Source: Nocardioides sp. CFH 31398 (GTDB lineage Bacteria > Actinomycetota > Actinomycetes > Propionibacteriales > Nocardioidaceae). Taken from it: a DNA stretch of 64,000 nt. The notes under the pieces are model-generated. The model did no database searches. It was not told where the DNA came from and worked only from the letters and a program-made list of their open reading frames with translations. Where the stretch lies: positions 124,001 through 188,000 of the forward strand of contig NZ_JAKUHT010000008.1 in assembly GCF_022436705.1 (NCBI RefSeq), read 5' to 3'. The translations under genes and the position numbers were made by a program. This document shows, one piece after another, positions 8,811 through 16,446 of this stretch (the stretch's first letter is position 1; each line of letters opens with the position of its first letter).

Positions 8811-8975
8811 ATGCAACTCATGCACGAAGAACTGGCACGCGCACAGATGTCCGCGCGCCTGGGAGAGGCGCAGTCACGTCAGCGCGGCCACCGGCTCGCG
8901 AAGGCCCAGCGGCTGTCCCGCAAGGCCGAGCGCGCCGCCGCCAAGGCCAGGCTCGCCATCGCGCGCAGCCTCTAG
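8811..8975 (+). CDS. Small basic protein, second of a tandem paralogous pair
   Basis: 54 residues from the ATG at 8811 (preceded by GGAGCACCGAG); the frame is open 18 codons further upstream but that start lacks a ribosome site and would break the similarity. The sequence starts MQLMHEELARAQMSARL and continues as a Lys/Arg/Ala helix ending ARLAIARSL. It is clearly paralogous to the preceding 54-residue protein. No known domain. The pair occupies the place where mycobacteria have the Rv3197 atypical-kinase gene beside whiB7. Confidence 0.65.
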   Translation: MQLMHEELARAQMSARLGEAQSRQRGHRLAKAQRLSRKAERAAAKARLAIARSL

Positions 8976-8980
8976 GCCCA

Positions 8981-9030
8981 GCACGACCCAGCACGACCCA
9001 GCACGACCCAGCACGACCCAGCACGACCCA
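8981..9030. repeat. Five perfect copies of a 10-bp tandem repeat
   Basis: GCACGACCCA is repeated five times without change from 8981 to 9030, with partial copies on both sides. It begins right after the stop of the second small basic gene and runs into an 18-bp hairpin. The array could vary in copy number by slippage. Confidence 0.9.
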
Positions 9031-9068
9031 GCACCGCCCCGTCGCCGGCCCCGGCGACGGGGCGGTGC
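9031..9068. terminator. Perfect 18-bp hairpin, probable transcription terminator
   Basis: GCACCGCCCCGTCGCCGG (9031-9048) and its exact reverse complement (9051-9068) are separated by 2 nt. No U-tract follows, as is often the case in high-GC actinobacteria. It closes the whiB7/small-protein segment. Confidence 0.7.
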
Positions 9069-9095
9069 GGCGTCCGGCCTCGCTACGGTGGGCCG

Positions 9096-9254
9096 GTGCC
9101 GACCTGCGACTTCTGCGGACGCCACGGCAGCGACGCCGACGCCCTGACCTGGACGACCTCGGTGGAGCGCGGCCGCCGGCAGCGCTACTGCGAGCGCTGC
9201 TCGCGCGAGCACCTGCGGGCGATCGAGGGCAAGCTCGACAGCGAGTGGTGGTGA
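9096..9254 (+). CDS. Small zinc-ribbon protein
   Basis: 52 residues from a GTG: VPTCDFCGRHGSDAD, an aromatic/acidic middle, YCERCSREHLRAIEGKLDSEWW at the end. Two CxxC knuckles (CDFC, CERC) about 30 residues apart should bind one zinc. The strongly conserved-looking tail and pattern mark a real mini-protein found in many actinobacteria, to my knowledge without assigned function. It converges with the E1-like gene (27-bp gap). Confidence 0.75.
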   Translation: MPTCDFCGRHGSDADALTWTTSVERGRRQRYCERCSREHLRAIEGKLDSEWW

Positions 9255-9281
9255 GGACACCGACGCCCGCCGTCCTCGGGG

Positions 9282-10244
9282 TCAGGTGGGCAGCCGGTTG
9301 CCCCACGAGCAGCCGCAGTGGGGGTGCGGCGCCCACCGCTCCACGTCGCCGAGCAGCGGCTCGCCCGCTCCCGCGCCGGCGAGCCGCGTCGCGGACCAGG
9401 TGCTGGGTCGACCGCCCTCGGCCCAGGTGACCAGCTCCCGGACGGCGCACGCGACGGCCAGCGTGGCGAGCACCGGGTCGACCGGCTCGGGCCCCTCGCC
9501 CTGCTGCTCGACGACCAGCGCCCGCCGCGGGTCGGCCTCGGTGAGGTGGGCGTCCAGGCAGCGCAGGCAGGCCGTCACGCCGGGCACCACGAACGGCCCG
9601 ATCCGCACGCGGCCCTGCACCGCGGCCACGACGAGGTGGGGTCGGCCGGCGCGGACCGCGGCGTCGAGCCGGGACCTCTCGGGCTCCCCGGTGCCGAGCA
9701 GCAGGAGCACCGCGTGGTCGTGACGGCGACGACGGTCCGGGGTGCGGACCGTCAGCCCCGACACCACGAGCAGCTCGCGGGCCTGGGCGGACCAGTCCGG
9801 CCCTCCGGCGACCTCGACACCGAGCGCGCGCCGAGCCGCCAGGTGGTCCGCCGCCCCCGGCCCGTGCGCGGCGAAGGCGGCGGTCACCGACGCCCGGGCG
9901 CGGTCGCCCGACGGGCTCAGGGCCGTCATCACCGCCGGGTCCACCAGGAGCCCGCGCGCGTCGAGCCGGTCGCGCAGGAGCGGGTCGATCCGTGAGGGCT
10001 CGACGGTCTGCCCGGACCCGAGCTCCGCGAGGATCGACGCCGTCGCCGGGGTGTCGGGGACGACGACCTGCAGCGCGTCCAGGCCGACCTGCAGGTGGGC
10101 GGAGTCCCGACGGACGACACGGACGCCGGGCCGCAGGGCCACCCGCGGGCCCCGGGGCCGGGGCTGCCGGGCACGGCAGGCCCCGGCGGAGTCCGTGGCA
10201 GCGGTGGCGGCGGTGGCGGCTCCGGTGGTGGACGCACTGGTCAT
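9282..10244 (-). CDS. E1/ThiF-like TOMM cyclodehydratase-type protein (RiPP leader-binding family), orphan
   Basis: 320 residues from the ATG at 10244; the frame is open further upstream but that part has shadow-like composition. The C-terminal half resembles the C protein of thiazole/oxazole-modified peptide (TOMM) cyclodehydratases: a hydrophobic strand with LLLLGTG, then FVVPGVTACLRCLDAHLTEADP (CxxC at 226-229) and a terminal HCGCSW (310-312), the four zinc ligands of this E1 family. The N-terminal third has a winged-helix-like region that in relatives binds precursor leader peptides. No YcaO partner or precursor peptide is visible nearby, so any peptide substrate is unknown. Homologous stand-alone genes occur beside uvrD2 in many actinobacteria, as far as I recall. 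Confidence 0.7.
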   Translation of the reverse strand: MTSASTTGAATAATAATDSAGACRARQPRPRGPRVALRPGVRVVRRDSAHLQVGLDALQVVVPDTPATASILAELGSGQTVEPSRIDPLLRDRLDARGLLVDPAVMTALSPSGDRARASVTAAFAAHGPGAADHLAARRALGVEVAGGPDWSAQARELLVVSGLTVRTPDRRRRHDHAVLLLLGTGEPERSRLDAAVRAGRPHLVVAAVQGRVRIGPFVVPGVTACLRCLDAHLTEADPRRALVVEQQGEGPEPVDPVLATLAVACAVRELVTWAEGGRPSTWSATRLAGAGAGEPLLGDVERWAPHPHCGCSWGNRLPT

Positions 10245-10618
10245 GGATGCACCGTGCCACCGACGCCGCCGGGACGTCGGCCGTCCTCCACAGGCCCGGG
10301 CAGCAGGAGAGGCCCCCGTCGACCCGTCCGGCCCGCCTTCCCCTAACGGACCGTCCGGACCAGCCCGGGGGCCTCGTCCGTCGTCCACGCTAGGTACCCC
10401 TCGCCCGCAGGTCAACGGTCGGTGCCCACACGCTGTGGACGAACCTGTGGACAACGGTGTGGAGGGGCTGGCGACCCGGTGGACAACCGGCCGGCCACGG
10501 GGGAGGAGCCTGGGGACGACACGCCGCGCTGCGGGCGTCGTACACCCCTGACCAGCCATGATGTCGGCACCGGGCCTGTGCACGGAGGAAAAGTGACGGG
10601 GTGGGACGAGGGAGGCGC
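10245..10618. other. Intergenic region with DnaA-box-like cluster
   Basis: 374 bp between divergent genes with no supported ORF. It holds TGTGGACGA (10434-10442), TGTGGACAA (10446-10454) and GGTGGACAA (10478-10486), all on the same strand, plus TGTGGAGGG at 10458. TGTGGACAA is the exact complement of TTGTCCACA, the preferred DnaA box of high-GC actinobacteria. There is no AT-rich unwinding region, so this is not an obvious origin. Confidence 0.5.
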
Positions 10619-11671
10619 ATGACGGAGACGTACGACGCCGGACCCGTCGCCGCCCTGCGGCGGATCGCCTTCCTGCTCGAGCGCGCCCGCGAGGACACCT
10701 ACAAGGTGAAGGCCTACCGGTCGGCCGCGGCGACGCTCCTGCCGCTCGACGCCGACGAGGTCGCCGCGCGTGCCGCGGCGGGCACCCTGACCGAGCTGCC
10801 GGGCATCGGCCGGAGCACCGCCACCGTCGTCACCGAGGCGGTCCGCGGCGTGGTCCCGAAACGCCTGGCGAAGCTCGAGGCGGAGCAGCAGGGCCCGCTC
10901 GCCGAGGGCGGGCGGGAGCTCCGCGCGGCGCTGCGGGGGGACTGCCACTCCCACTCCGACTGGTCCGACGGCGGGTCCCCGCTCGAGGAGATGGCCTTCA
11001 CGGCGCTCGAGCTCGGCCACGAGTACCTCGTGCTCACCGACCACTCCCCACGGCTGCGGGTGGCCAACGGGCTCTCCGCGGCGCGGCTGGCCAAGCAGCT
11101 CGACGTGATCGACGCGGTCAACGACCACCTCGCCGGCCAGGCGCCCGACGGCGGCGGCTTCACCCTGCTCAAGGGCATCGAGGTCGACATCCTGGACGAC
11201 GGCTCGCTCGACCAGACCGACGAGATGCTCGCGCGGCTCGACCTCCGTGTGGCCAGCGTCCACTCGAAGCTGCGGATGGACGCCGAGCCGATGACCCGGC
11301 GGATGGTGGCCGCCGTCGCCAACCCCTTCGTGAACGTGCTCGGGCACTGCACCGGCCGGCTGGTCACGGGCGGACGCGGGACACGACCGCCGTCGGAGTT
11401 CGACGCGCGAGCGGTGTTCGAGGCGTGCGCCGCCCACGACGTCGCGGTCGAGATCAACTCCCGCCCCGAGCGCCGCGACCCGCCCACCCGGCTGCTGGAG
11501 CTGGCCCGCGACCTGGGTTGCCTGTTCAGCATCGACTCCGACTCGCACGCCCCGGGCCAGCTCGACATGCTCGACTACGGCTGCGAGCGGGCGGAGGCGG
11601 CGGGCATCGACCCCGACCGGATCGTCAACACGTGGCCCCGTGAGCGGCTGCTGGAGTGGGCCGGGCCGTGA
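10619..11671 (+). CDS. PHP-domain phosphoesterase with helix-hairpin-helix (PolX-like C-terminal architecture)
   Basis: 350 residues from the ATG at 10619 behind GGGAGG. The first 100 residues form helix-hairpin-helix segments (TELPGIGRSTATVV, 58-71) as in family X polymerases. From about residue 107 a PHP metallo-phosphoesterase follows with all metal-binding stretches: DCHSHSDWSDGG, LTDHSPRL, KGIEVDIL, ASVHSK, LGHCTGR, EINSRPERRDP and DSDSHAPGQL. There is no nucleotidyltransferase domain. Family members are 3' phosphatase/nuclease-like repair enzymes or polyphosphate/AMP phosphoesterases; the specific substrate cannot be read from sequence. The stop overlaps the start of the peptidase gene. 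Confidence 0.8.
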   Translation: MTETYDAGPVAALRRIAFLLERAREDTYKVKAYRSAAATLLPLDADEVAARAAAGTLTELPGIGRSTATVVTEAVRGVVPKRLAKLEAEQQGPLAEGGRELRAALRGDCHSHSDWSDGGSPLEEMAFTALELGHEYLVLTDHSPRLRVANGLSAARLAKQLDVIDAVNDHLAGQAPDGGGFTLLKGIEVDILDDGSLDQTDEMLARLDLRVASVHSKLRMDAEPMTRRMVAAVANPFVNVLGHCTGRLVTGGRGTRPPSEFDARAVFEACAAHDVAVEINSRPERRDPPTRLLELARDLGCLFSIDSDSHAPGQLDMLDYGCERAEAAGIDPDRIVNTWPRERLLEWAGP

Positions 11672-12219
11672 GCGGGCCGACGGGGGAGCAGGTCGAGGTA
11701 CGGCGGTCGCGGCGGCGCCGTCGTACGGTCTCGGCGCGACGCGACGGCGAGAGGATCCTCGTCCTGATCCCCGCCTCGATGAGCGAGGCGGACGAGCGGG
11801 TCTGGGTCCCCAAGATGGTCCAGCGGGTGCTGCGCGCCGAGCAGCGGCGCCGGACCCCGCCCGGCGAGGAGGACCTCCTCGCCTGGTCGCAGCGTCTCTC
11901 CGACCGCTACCTCGGCGGCCTCGCGCAGCCCGACTCCGTGCGGTGGGTCGACAACCAGGGCTCCCGGTGGGGGTCCTGCACCCCCGGGGAGAAGACGATC
12001 CGGCTGTCCACGCGGCTGCAGCAGATGCCGCGGTGGGTCGTGGAGTACGTGATCGTCCACGAGCTCGCCCACCTGCTGGAGCCCGGCCACGACGCGCGGT
12101 TCTGGGCCTGGGTCCGCCACTACCCGCTGACCGCCAAGGCACAGGGCTACCTGCTCGGCTGGTCCGCCGCTCACGAGATCGAGCCCCCGCCCGGCGAGAC
12201 CGAGCCGGAGCCGGAGTAA
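11668..12219 (+). CDS. YgjP-like M48-type zinc metallopeptidase (DUF45)
   Basis: 183 residues from GTG 11668, which overlaps the PHP gene stop (GTGA); an in-frame GTG four codons earlier is possible. The diagnostic motifs are WGSC, then HELAHLLEPGHDARFW: a gluzincin HExxH (131-135) with a third ligand six residues on. This is the YgjP/WLM-like DUF45 family; the E. coli member has been reported as a UTP pyrophosphatase, while others are classed as peptidases. The N-terminus is a basic patch (EVRRSRRRRRTVSARR). Co-translation with a PHP protein suggests a shared nucleic-acid or nucleotide role, which is inference. Confidence 0.8.
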   Translation: MSGPTGEQVEVRRSRRRRRTVSARRDGERILVLIPASMSEADERVWVPKMVQRVLRAEQRRRTPPGEEDLLAWSQRLSDRYLGGLAQPDSVRWVDNQGSRWGSCTPGEKTIRLSTRLQQMPRWVVEYVIVHELAHLLEPGHDARFWAWVRHYPLTAKAQGYLLGWSAAHEIEPPPGETEPEPE

Positions 12220-12221
12220 CC

Positions 12222-12332
12222 CGAGTCGGCCCGAACGGTCGCGTCGGGGACGCCGAGTCGGCCCGAACGGTCGCGTCAGGGACGCCGAGTCGGCCCGAAC
12301 GGTCGCGTCAGGGACGCCGAGTCGGCCCGAAC
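12222..12332. repeat. 32-bp tandem repeat, about 3.5 copies
   Basis: The unit begins CGAGTCGGCCCGAACGGTCG and recurs at 12222, 12254, 12286 and 12318 with a constant 32-bp period; copies differ at one base (CGGGG or CAGGG) and the last breaks off after 15 bp. It fills the gap between convergent genes and runs into a hairpin. Confidence 0.9.
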
Positions 12333-12351
12333 CGCATCGGTCGGGGCCGAC
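12321..12351. terminator. Bidirectional terminator hairpin at the end of the 32-bp repeat array
   Basis: GTCGGCCCGAACCG (12321-12334) pairs with CGGTCGGGGCCGAC (12338-12351) with one central mismatch region. The left arm is the head of the fourth repeat unit, so the array looks like duplicated half-hairpins. It separates two convergent genes. Confidence 0.6.
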
Positions 12352-12359
12352 CCGCGTGT

Positions 12360-12926
12360 CTACAGACGCGCGCGCGCCAGGGCCACGAGGTGGAGCATGT
12401 CCGGGTCGGGGTCCGGCAGGTCGTCGGCGGTCCACCAGCGGAGGTCGGCCGACTCGTCGCTGATGCCGAGGGGTGCGTCGGGGTCGGCGACGGCGATGAA
12501 GCGGACGTCGAGGTGGTGGGTGGTCGCCGCGCGGTCGTCGTCCGTGGCCGGCCGCGGCCCGCAGAACGGGACGGCGTGCTCGGACAGCTGCAGCGGCACC
12601 GGGTCGAGCGTCAGGCCCGACCCGAGCCCGGACTCCTCGGTCGCCTCCCGCAGCGCGGCGCCCGCGAGGGTCGTGTCGACCGGCTCGCAGTGGCCGCCGA
12701 GCTGGAACCAGCGCCCCGCGCGGGCGTGGAGCGTCAGCAGCACCCGGGAGCCGTCGGGGCTCGTCACCAGCGTGCTGGCGGTCAGGTGGTCGGGCAGGCA
12801 GGTGCGCTCCAGCCCGTCGGGGTGACGGACGAGGTGGCCGACGTACCGGCGGCGCAGGACCTCCTGCGCGTCGTCCGGCGCCGCCCACCCGCCGAGCACC
12901 GCGAGGGCGTCGGCGTGGAGGCTCAC
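12360..12926 (-). CDS. Nudix (MutT-like) hydrolase
   Basis: 188 residues from the GTG at 12926, which overlaps the stop of the DUF2342 gene (GTGA). A full Nudix box, GGHCEPVDTTLAGAALREATEESG, is present, preceded by strands ASTLVTSPDGSRVLLTLH and followed by HHLDVRFIAVAD. The N-terminus carries HADALAVLGG..., as seen in actinobacterial Nudix proteins paired with the DUF2342 metalloprotease. Substrate unknown. Confidence 0.85.
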   Translation of the reverse strand: MSLHADALAVLGGWAAPDDAQEVLRRRYVGHLVRHPDGLERTCLPDHLTASTLVTSPDGSRVLLTLHARAGRWFQLGGHCEPVDTTLAGAALREATEESGLGSGLTLDPVPLQLSEHAVPFCGPRPATDDDRAATTHHLDVRFIAVADPDAPLGISDESADLRWWTADDLPDPDPDMLHLVALARARL

Positions 12927-14392
12927 GCCGAGCCGTCGCCCCTCGGCCCGTCCGGCTCGTCGCCGTCGGTCCGGTCGGACGGCTTGCCGTCGGTCGGCGT
13001 CCCGTCGGTCGACCCGTCGTCGGCCGGGGTGCCGTCGAGCAGCGCCTGGAGCTCGGCGTCGAACTCCTCCTCGCTGAGCTCGTCGGGCTTGGCTGCGTCC
13101 TCGCGGAAGCCCAGCGGGTCGTCCAGGTCGGCCGCGGTGGGCAGCAGGTCGGGGTGCATCCAGACGCCGTCGCGGGCCTCGACGCCCTGCCGGGTGCGCA
13201 GCGAGCCCCACAGGGTGGAGGCGTCGCGCAGACGGCGGGGCCGCAGCTCGAGGCCGACCAGCGACGCGAAGGTCTGCTCGGCCGGACCGCCGGCGGCCCG
13301 GCGGCGGCGGACCGCCTCCTGCAGCTTCGCGGCGGCGGGCATCCGGGTGGCGGTCGCCTGGCCGACGATCTCGTCGACCCAGCCCTCCACCAGCGCGAGC
13401 GTCACCTCGAGGCGCTCCAGCGCCGCCTTCTGCGCGGGGGACTGCTCGAGGTCGAACATGCCGCCCTCAAGCATCTCCTGCATCGAGGCGGGGTTGGTCG
13501 GGTCGATCCCGCGGAGGCGCTCCTCCATGGTGCTCTGGATCTGCTCGGTGTTGATCTCGAGCCCCTGGCCGTAGTCGCGGACGGCGCCCAGGAGGTGCTC
13601 GCGCAGCCACGGGACGCCCGCGAACAGGCGCTGGTGGGCGGCCTCGCGCAGCGCGAGGTAGAGCAGCACGTCGTCGTCGGAGACGTCGAGCCCCTCGGCG
13701 AGGGAGGCGACGTTGGTCGGCAGCAGCGCGGCCTTCCCGACCGGGCCCAGCGGCAGGCCGATGTCGGAGGCGGTGAGCACCTCGGTCGCGAGCGCGCCCA
13801 GGCCGGAGGCCACCTGGCCGCCCACCATCGCTCCCGTGACCTTGCCGAGCATGCCGATGAGCGGGCCCGCCATCTGTGCGGCCTCGGCGGGCAGGGCCTT
13901 GCCGAGCGCGCCGTTCGCGGAGGCCGCGATCGGCTCGACCAGGTGCTTCCAGACGTCGAGGGTCTCGACGAGCCACTCCGCGCGGCTCCAGGCGGCGGTC
14001 GACCGCACGCCCGAGGGCAGCTCGGTGGTCTCGTCGAGCCAGAGGTCGGCGAGGCGGATGGCGTCGGCGACGGCGTCCTTCTGCCCCTGCGTCGGGGCCG
14101 GGTCGGGCTGCGAGGCGACCTGCTTGCGGGCGGTGTCGAGGACGACGTCCCAGTTGACCGGGCCGTCGTACGGCTGCATCAGGGCCTGGACCTGGGCCAT
14201 CATCTGGCCGAGGTCCGGCATCTGCCCGCCGAAGAGCGCGGACAGGTCGGGCATGCCGCCCTGGCCGGCGCCGGCACCGCCCCCGAGAGCGCCGAAGAGC
14301 TGCTCGAACGGCGTGCCCTTGAAGGGGTTCTCGCCGCGCGAGGAGTCGTCGCCCGTGGGGTCGTCGGGTCCGTCGTCCGGAGGGTTCGCCAT
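12923..14392 (-). CDS. DUF2342-family zinc-dependent metalloprotease-like protein
   Basis: 489 residues. A low-complexity Gly/Met N-terminus (to about 75) leads into a helical domain. The zinc-binding helix is YLALREAAHQRLF, in which the usual HExxH is replaced by ExxxH-type spacing typical of this family, with a second helix LALVEGWVDEIVGQ later. The C-terminal 60 residues are acidic and disordered. It corresponds to Rv3195 of M. tuberculosis, and the same cluster (PDZ-Lon, UPF0182) follows here. Proteolytic activity has, to my knowledge, not been shown for the family. Translationally coupled to the Nudix gene. Confidence 0.85.
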   Translation of the reverse strand: MANPPDDGPDDPTGDDSSRGENPFKGTPFEQLFGALGGGAGAGQGGMPDLSALFGGQMPDLGQMMAQVQALMQPYDGPVNWDVVLDTARKQVASQPDPAPTQGQKDAVADAIRLADLWLDETTELPSGVRSTAAWSRAEWLVETLDVWKHLVEPIAASANGALGKALPAEAAQMAGPLIGMLGKVTGAMVGGQVASGLGALATEVLTASDIGLPLGPVGKAALLPTNVASLAEGLDVSDDDVLLYLALREAAHQRLFAGVPWLREHLLGAVRDYGQGLEINTEQIQSTMEERLRGIDPTNPASMQEMLEGGMFDLEQSPAQKAALERLEVTLALVEGWVDEIVGQATATRMPAAAKLQEAVRRRRAAGGPAEQTFASLVGLELRPRRLRDASTLWGSLRTRQGVEARDGVWMHPDLLPTAADLDDPLGFREDAAKPDELSEEEFDAELQALLDGTPADDGSTDGTPTDGKPSDRTDGDEPDGPRGDGSA

Positions 14393-14483
14393 GACCCGAA
14401 TCTACGCGGCCCGGCCAGCCGACCACGACCGAGCAGCCCCGCGGAGGGCCGGTGTTCGCGCAGGGCGCACTACCCTCGCGGTC

Positions 14484-15002
14484 ATGACTCCGTCCGACCC
14501 CACCGCCGGCCCCACGTCCGGCACCGGACCCCGGCCCGAGCGCGTCCCCGACCCGCCGCGCCCGGTGGGGGAGGTCGTCCGCTGGGTCGACATCACGACC
14601 GACGAGCTGGACGCCGACGCGGTGGCCGCGTCGCTGGACGACCTGGCCGCCGGGGCGGTGTGCGTGTTCGTCGGCCGCGTCCGCGACCACGACGAGGGCA
14701 GGGACGTCTCGGGTCTCGCGTACGAGGCGCACCCCTCGGCGCTGGAGCGGATGCGTGAGGTCGCGGAGCGGGTGGCGGCCGAGCACGACGTCCGGGGGCT
14801 CTCGGTCGTCCACCGGGTCGGGGAGATCCCGATCGGCGGGGCCGCTGTCGTCGCGGCCGCCTCCGCGGCGCACCGCTGGGAGTCGTTCCGCGCCACCGAG
14901 GCGCTCGTGGACACGCTCAAGGCCGAGGTGCCGATCTGGAAGCACCAGACCTACGAGGCCGGCGACGCCGGCTGGGTCGGCGTCGACACGACGGGCGGCT
15001 GA
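14484..15002 (+). CDS. moaE: Molybdopterin synthase catalytic subunit MoaE
   Basis: 172 residues from ATG. After a Pro-rich 30-residue extension the fold begins; GRVRDHDEGRDVSGLAYEAHP and the catalytic VPIWKHQ are the family signatures. MoaE receives sulfur from the thiocarboxylated MoaD and converts precursor Z into molybdopterin. No moaD, moaC or other cofactor gene lies in the window. It is divergent from the DUF2342 gene. Confidence 0.93.
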   Translation: MTPSDPTAGPTSGTGPRPERVPDPPRPVGEVVRWVDITTDELDADAVAASLDDLAAGAVCVFVGRVRDHDEGRDVSGLAYEAHPSALERMREVAERVAAEHDVRGLSVVHRVGEIPIGGAAVVAAASAAHRWESFRATEALVDTLKAEVPIWKHQTYEAGDAGWVGVDTTGG

Positions 15003-15066
15003 GCAGAGGCGGGCCGCGTCCGCGTGGCGCCACCCGCGCACCGCCCACGCTGCCTAGCCTGGGCGG

Positions 15067-15306
15067 GTGGAGATCCTGCTGTGGCTCGTGCCGTCCGCCG
15101 TGGTGACCGTGCTCGCCATGTGCTGGGTGTCGTGGTTCGGCCGCGAGGGTCGGGGCGAGGTCGACCGCGAGGTCGCCGTCGCCCGCATGGCGCAGGCGCT
15201 GCGCCGCGAGCACCGGGGCGGGTACGCCGTCCGGCCCGCGCCGGCCCGCGACCGCAGCCGGGGCATCGCCGTCCGCCCCTCCCGGACTCCGCCGCGGGCC
15301 CGCTGA
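15067..15306 (+). CDS. Small single-pass membrane protein
   Basis: 79 residues from a GTG. One N-terminal membrane segment (ILLWLVPSAVVTVLAMCWVS) is followed by a basic cytoplasmic tail (RREHRGGYAVRPAPARDRSRG). No domain recognised; similar short proteins occur upstream of PDZ-Lon genes in actinobacteria. It could belong to the downstream operon (90-bp gap). Confidence 0.65.
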   Translation: MEILLWLVPSAVVTVLAMCWVSWFGREGRGEVDREVAVARMAQALRREHRGGYAVRPAPARDRSRGIAVRPSRTPPRAR

Positions 15307-15396
15307 GGACGTCGCCGACCGGACCCCCGGCCGGCCCCCCCTGCCCGCGCGAGAGTCCCACGGCCCGCTGTTTTCGGGGTTTGAGAGGGTGACGCC

Positions 15397-16446
15397 ATGA
15401 CTCAGCGGACCCTGGCGGGCATCGTCGCCGTGCCGCTGCTCGTCGCGCTCTGGGTCCTGGCGCTCGTGCTGCCGACCCCGGTGGTCACCAACCGACCCGG
15501 CGTGACCGTCGACGTCCTCGCCGCCCCGGACGACCGGGAGACCATCCAGGTCCAGGGCGCCCGCACCTACCGCGACGACGGCCAGCTCCGGCTGACGACG
15601 GTCTACGTCACCCAGCCGGGGGCGCGGGTCAACCTGTTCGAGGCGATGGCCGCCTGGATCGACCCGAGCGACGCCGTCCTGCCGTACGACGCGGTCTACG
15701 CGCCCGAGGAGTCGCGCCAGGACTCCGAGGCGGAGTCCGCGGCGCAGATGGTCTCCTCCCAGGACACCGCGATCGCCGCCGCCCTCACCGAGCTCGACTA
15801 CGACGTCACCGAGGACGTCGAGGTGCTCGCCGTCACCGCCGACACCCCGGCCGACGGCAAGCTGGCCGCCGAGGACCAGCTGCTCGAGGTGGACGGCGAG
15901 GAGATCACCTCCCCGCAGGACGTCGTCGACGCGGTCACCGCCGCGGGTGCCGGCGACCCCGTCGAGTTCGTCGTCCGCCGCCAGGGCGAGCGGCGCACCG
16001 TCGAGGTGACGCCCGCCGAGGTCGACGGCGAGCCGCGCATCGGCATCCTCCCGGGCATCGGCTACGAGTTCCCGATCGACGTCAGCATCGAGATCCCGGA
16101 CTCCATCGGCGGTCCCAGCGCCGGGCTCATGTTCTCGCTGGGCATCCTCGACACGCTCACCCCCGGCTCGCTGACCGGCGGGAGCACCATCGCCGGGACC
16201 GGCACGATCACCGCCGAGGGCGAGGTCGGCCCGATCGGCGGCATCCAGCAGAAGATCGTCGCGGCCGAGGCCGACGGGGCCGAGCTGTTCCTCGTGCCGC
16301 CCGGCAACTGCGCCGACGCCCTCGAGACGGACGTCGACGACATCCGTCTCGTTCGCGCCGACACCCTCGCGGACGCCCGCGACGCCCTCGAGTCCTGGGT
16401 CGACGACCCGGACGCCGACCTCCCCTCCTGCGAGGACGCCACGTGA
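15397..16446 (+). CDS. Membrane-anchored PDZ-Lon serine protease (YlbL-like)
   Basis: 349 residues: one N-terminal membrane anchor (8-28), an extracytoplasmic region with a PDZ domain (about 130-210, ending near RRTVEVTPAEVDGEPRIG), and a Lon-type protease domain (about 225-340). The Ser-Lys dyad is visible as Ser241 in GGPSAGLMF and Lys286 in IQQKIVAAE. It equals Rv3194c by content and order. YlbL-type proteases degrade membrane or exported regulators outside the cytoplasm. The stop overlaps the GTG of the next gene. Confidence 0.9.
   Translation: MTQRTLAGIVAVPLLVALWVLALVLPTPVVTNRPGVTVDVLAAPDDRETIQVQGARTYRDDGQLRLTTVYVTQPGARVNLFEAMAAWIDPSDAVLPYDAVYAPEESRQDSEAESAAQMVSSQDTAIAAALTELDYDVTEDVEVLAVTADTPADGKLAAEDQLLEVDGEEITSPQDVVDAVTAAGAGDPVEFVVRRQGERRTVEVTPAEVDGEPRIGILPGIGYEFPIDVSIEIPDSIGGPSAGLMFSLGILDTLTPGSLTGGSTIAGTGTITAEGEVGPIGGIQQKIVAAEADGAELFLVPPGNCADALETDVDDIRLVRADTLADARDALESWVDDPDADLPSCEDAT

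Noticed and set aside
8981..9030. Possible CRISPR-like array
   Set aside because: The 10-bp units are contiguous with no spacers and no cas genes are nearby.
8874..9260. 128-codon minus-strand frame with repeated CWVVLGRAGS units
   Set aside because: The repetitive protein is only a translation of the 10-bp DNA repeat and the hairpin; no ribosome site or relatives suggested.
10434..10486. Chromosomal replication origin
   Set aside because: No AT-rich unwinding element and no dnaA, dnaN or gyr genes next to it.
12222..12332. Possible CRISPR array (32-bp period)
   Set aside because: Units are identical throughout, with no variable spacer.
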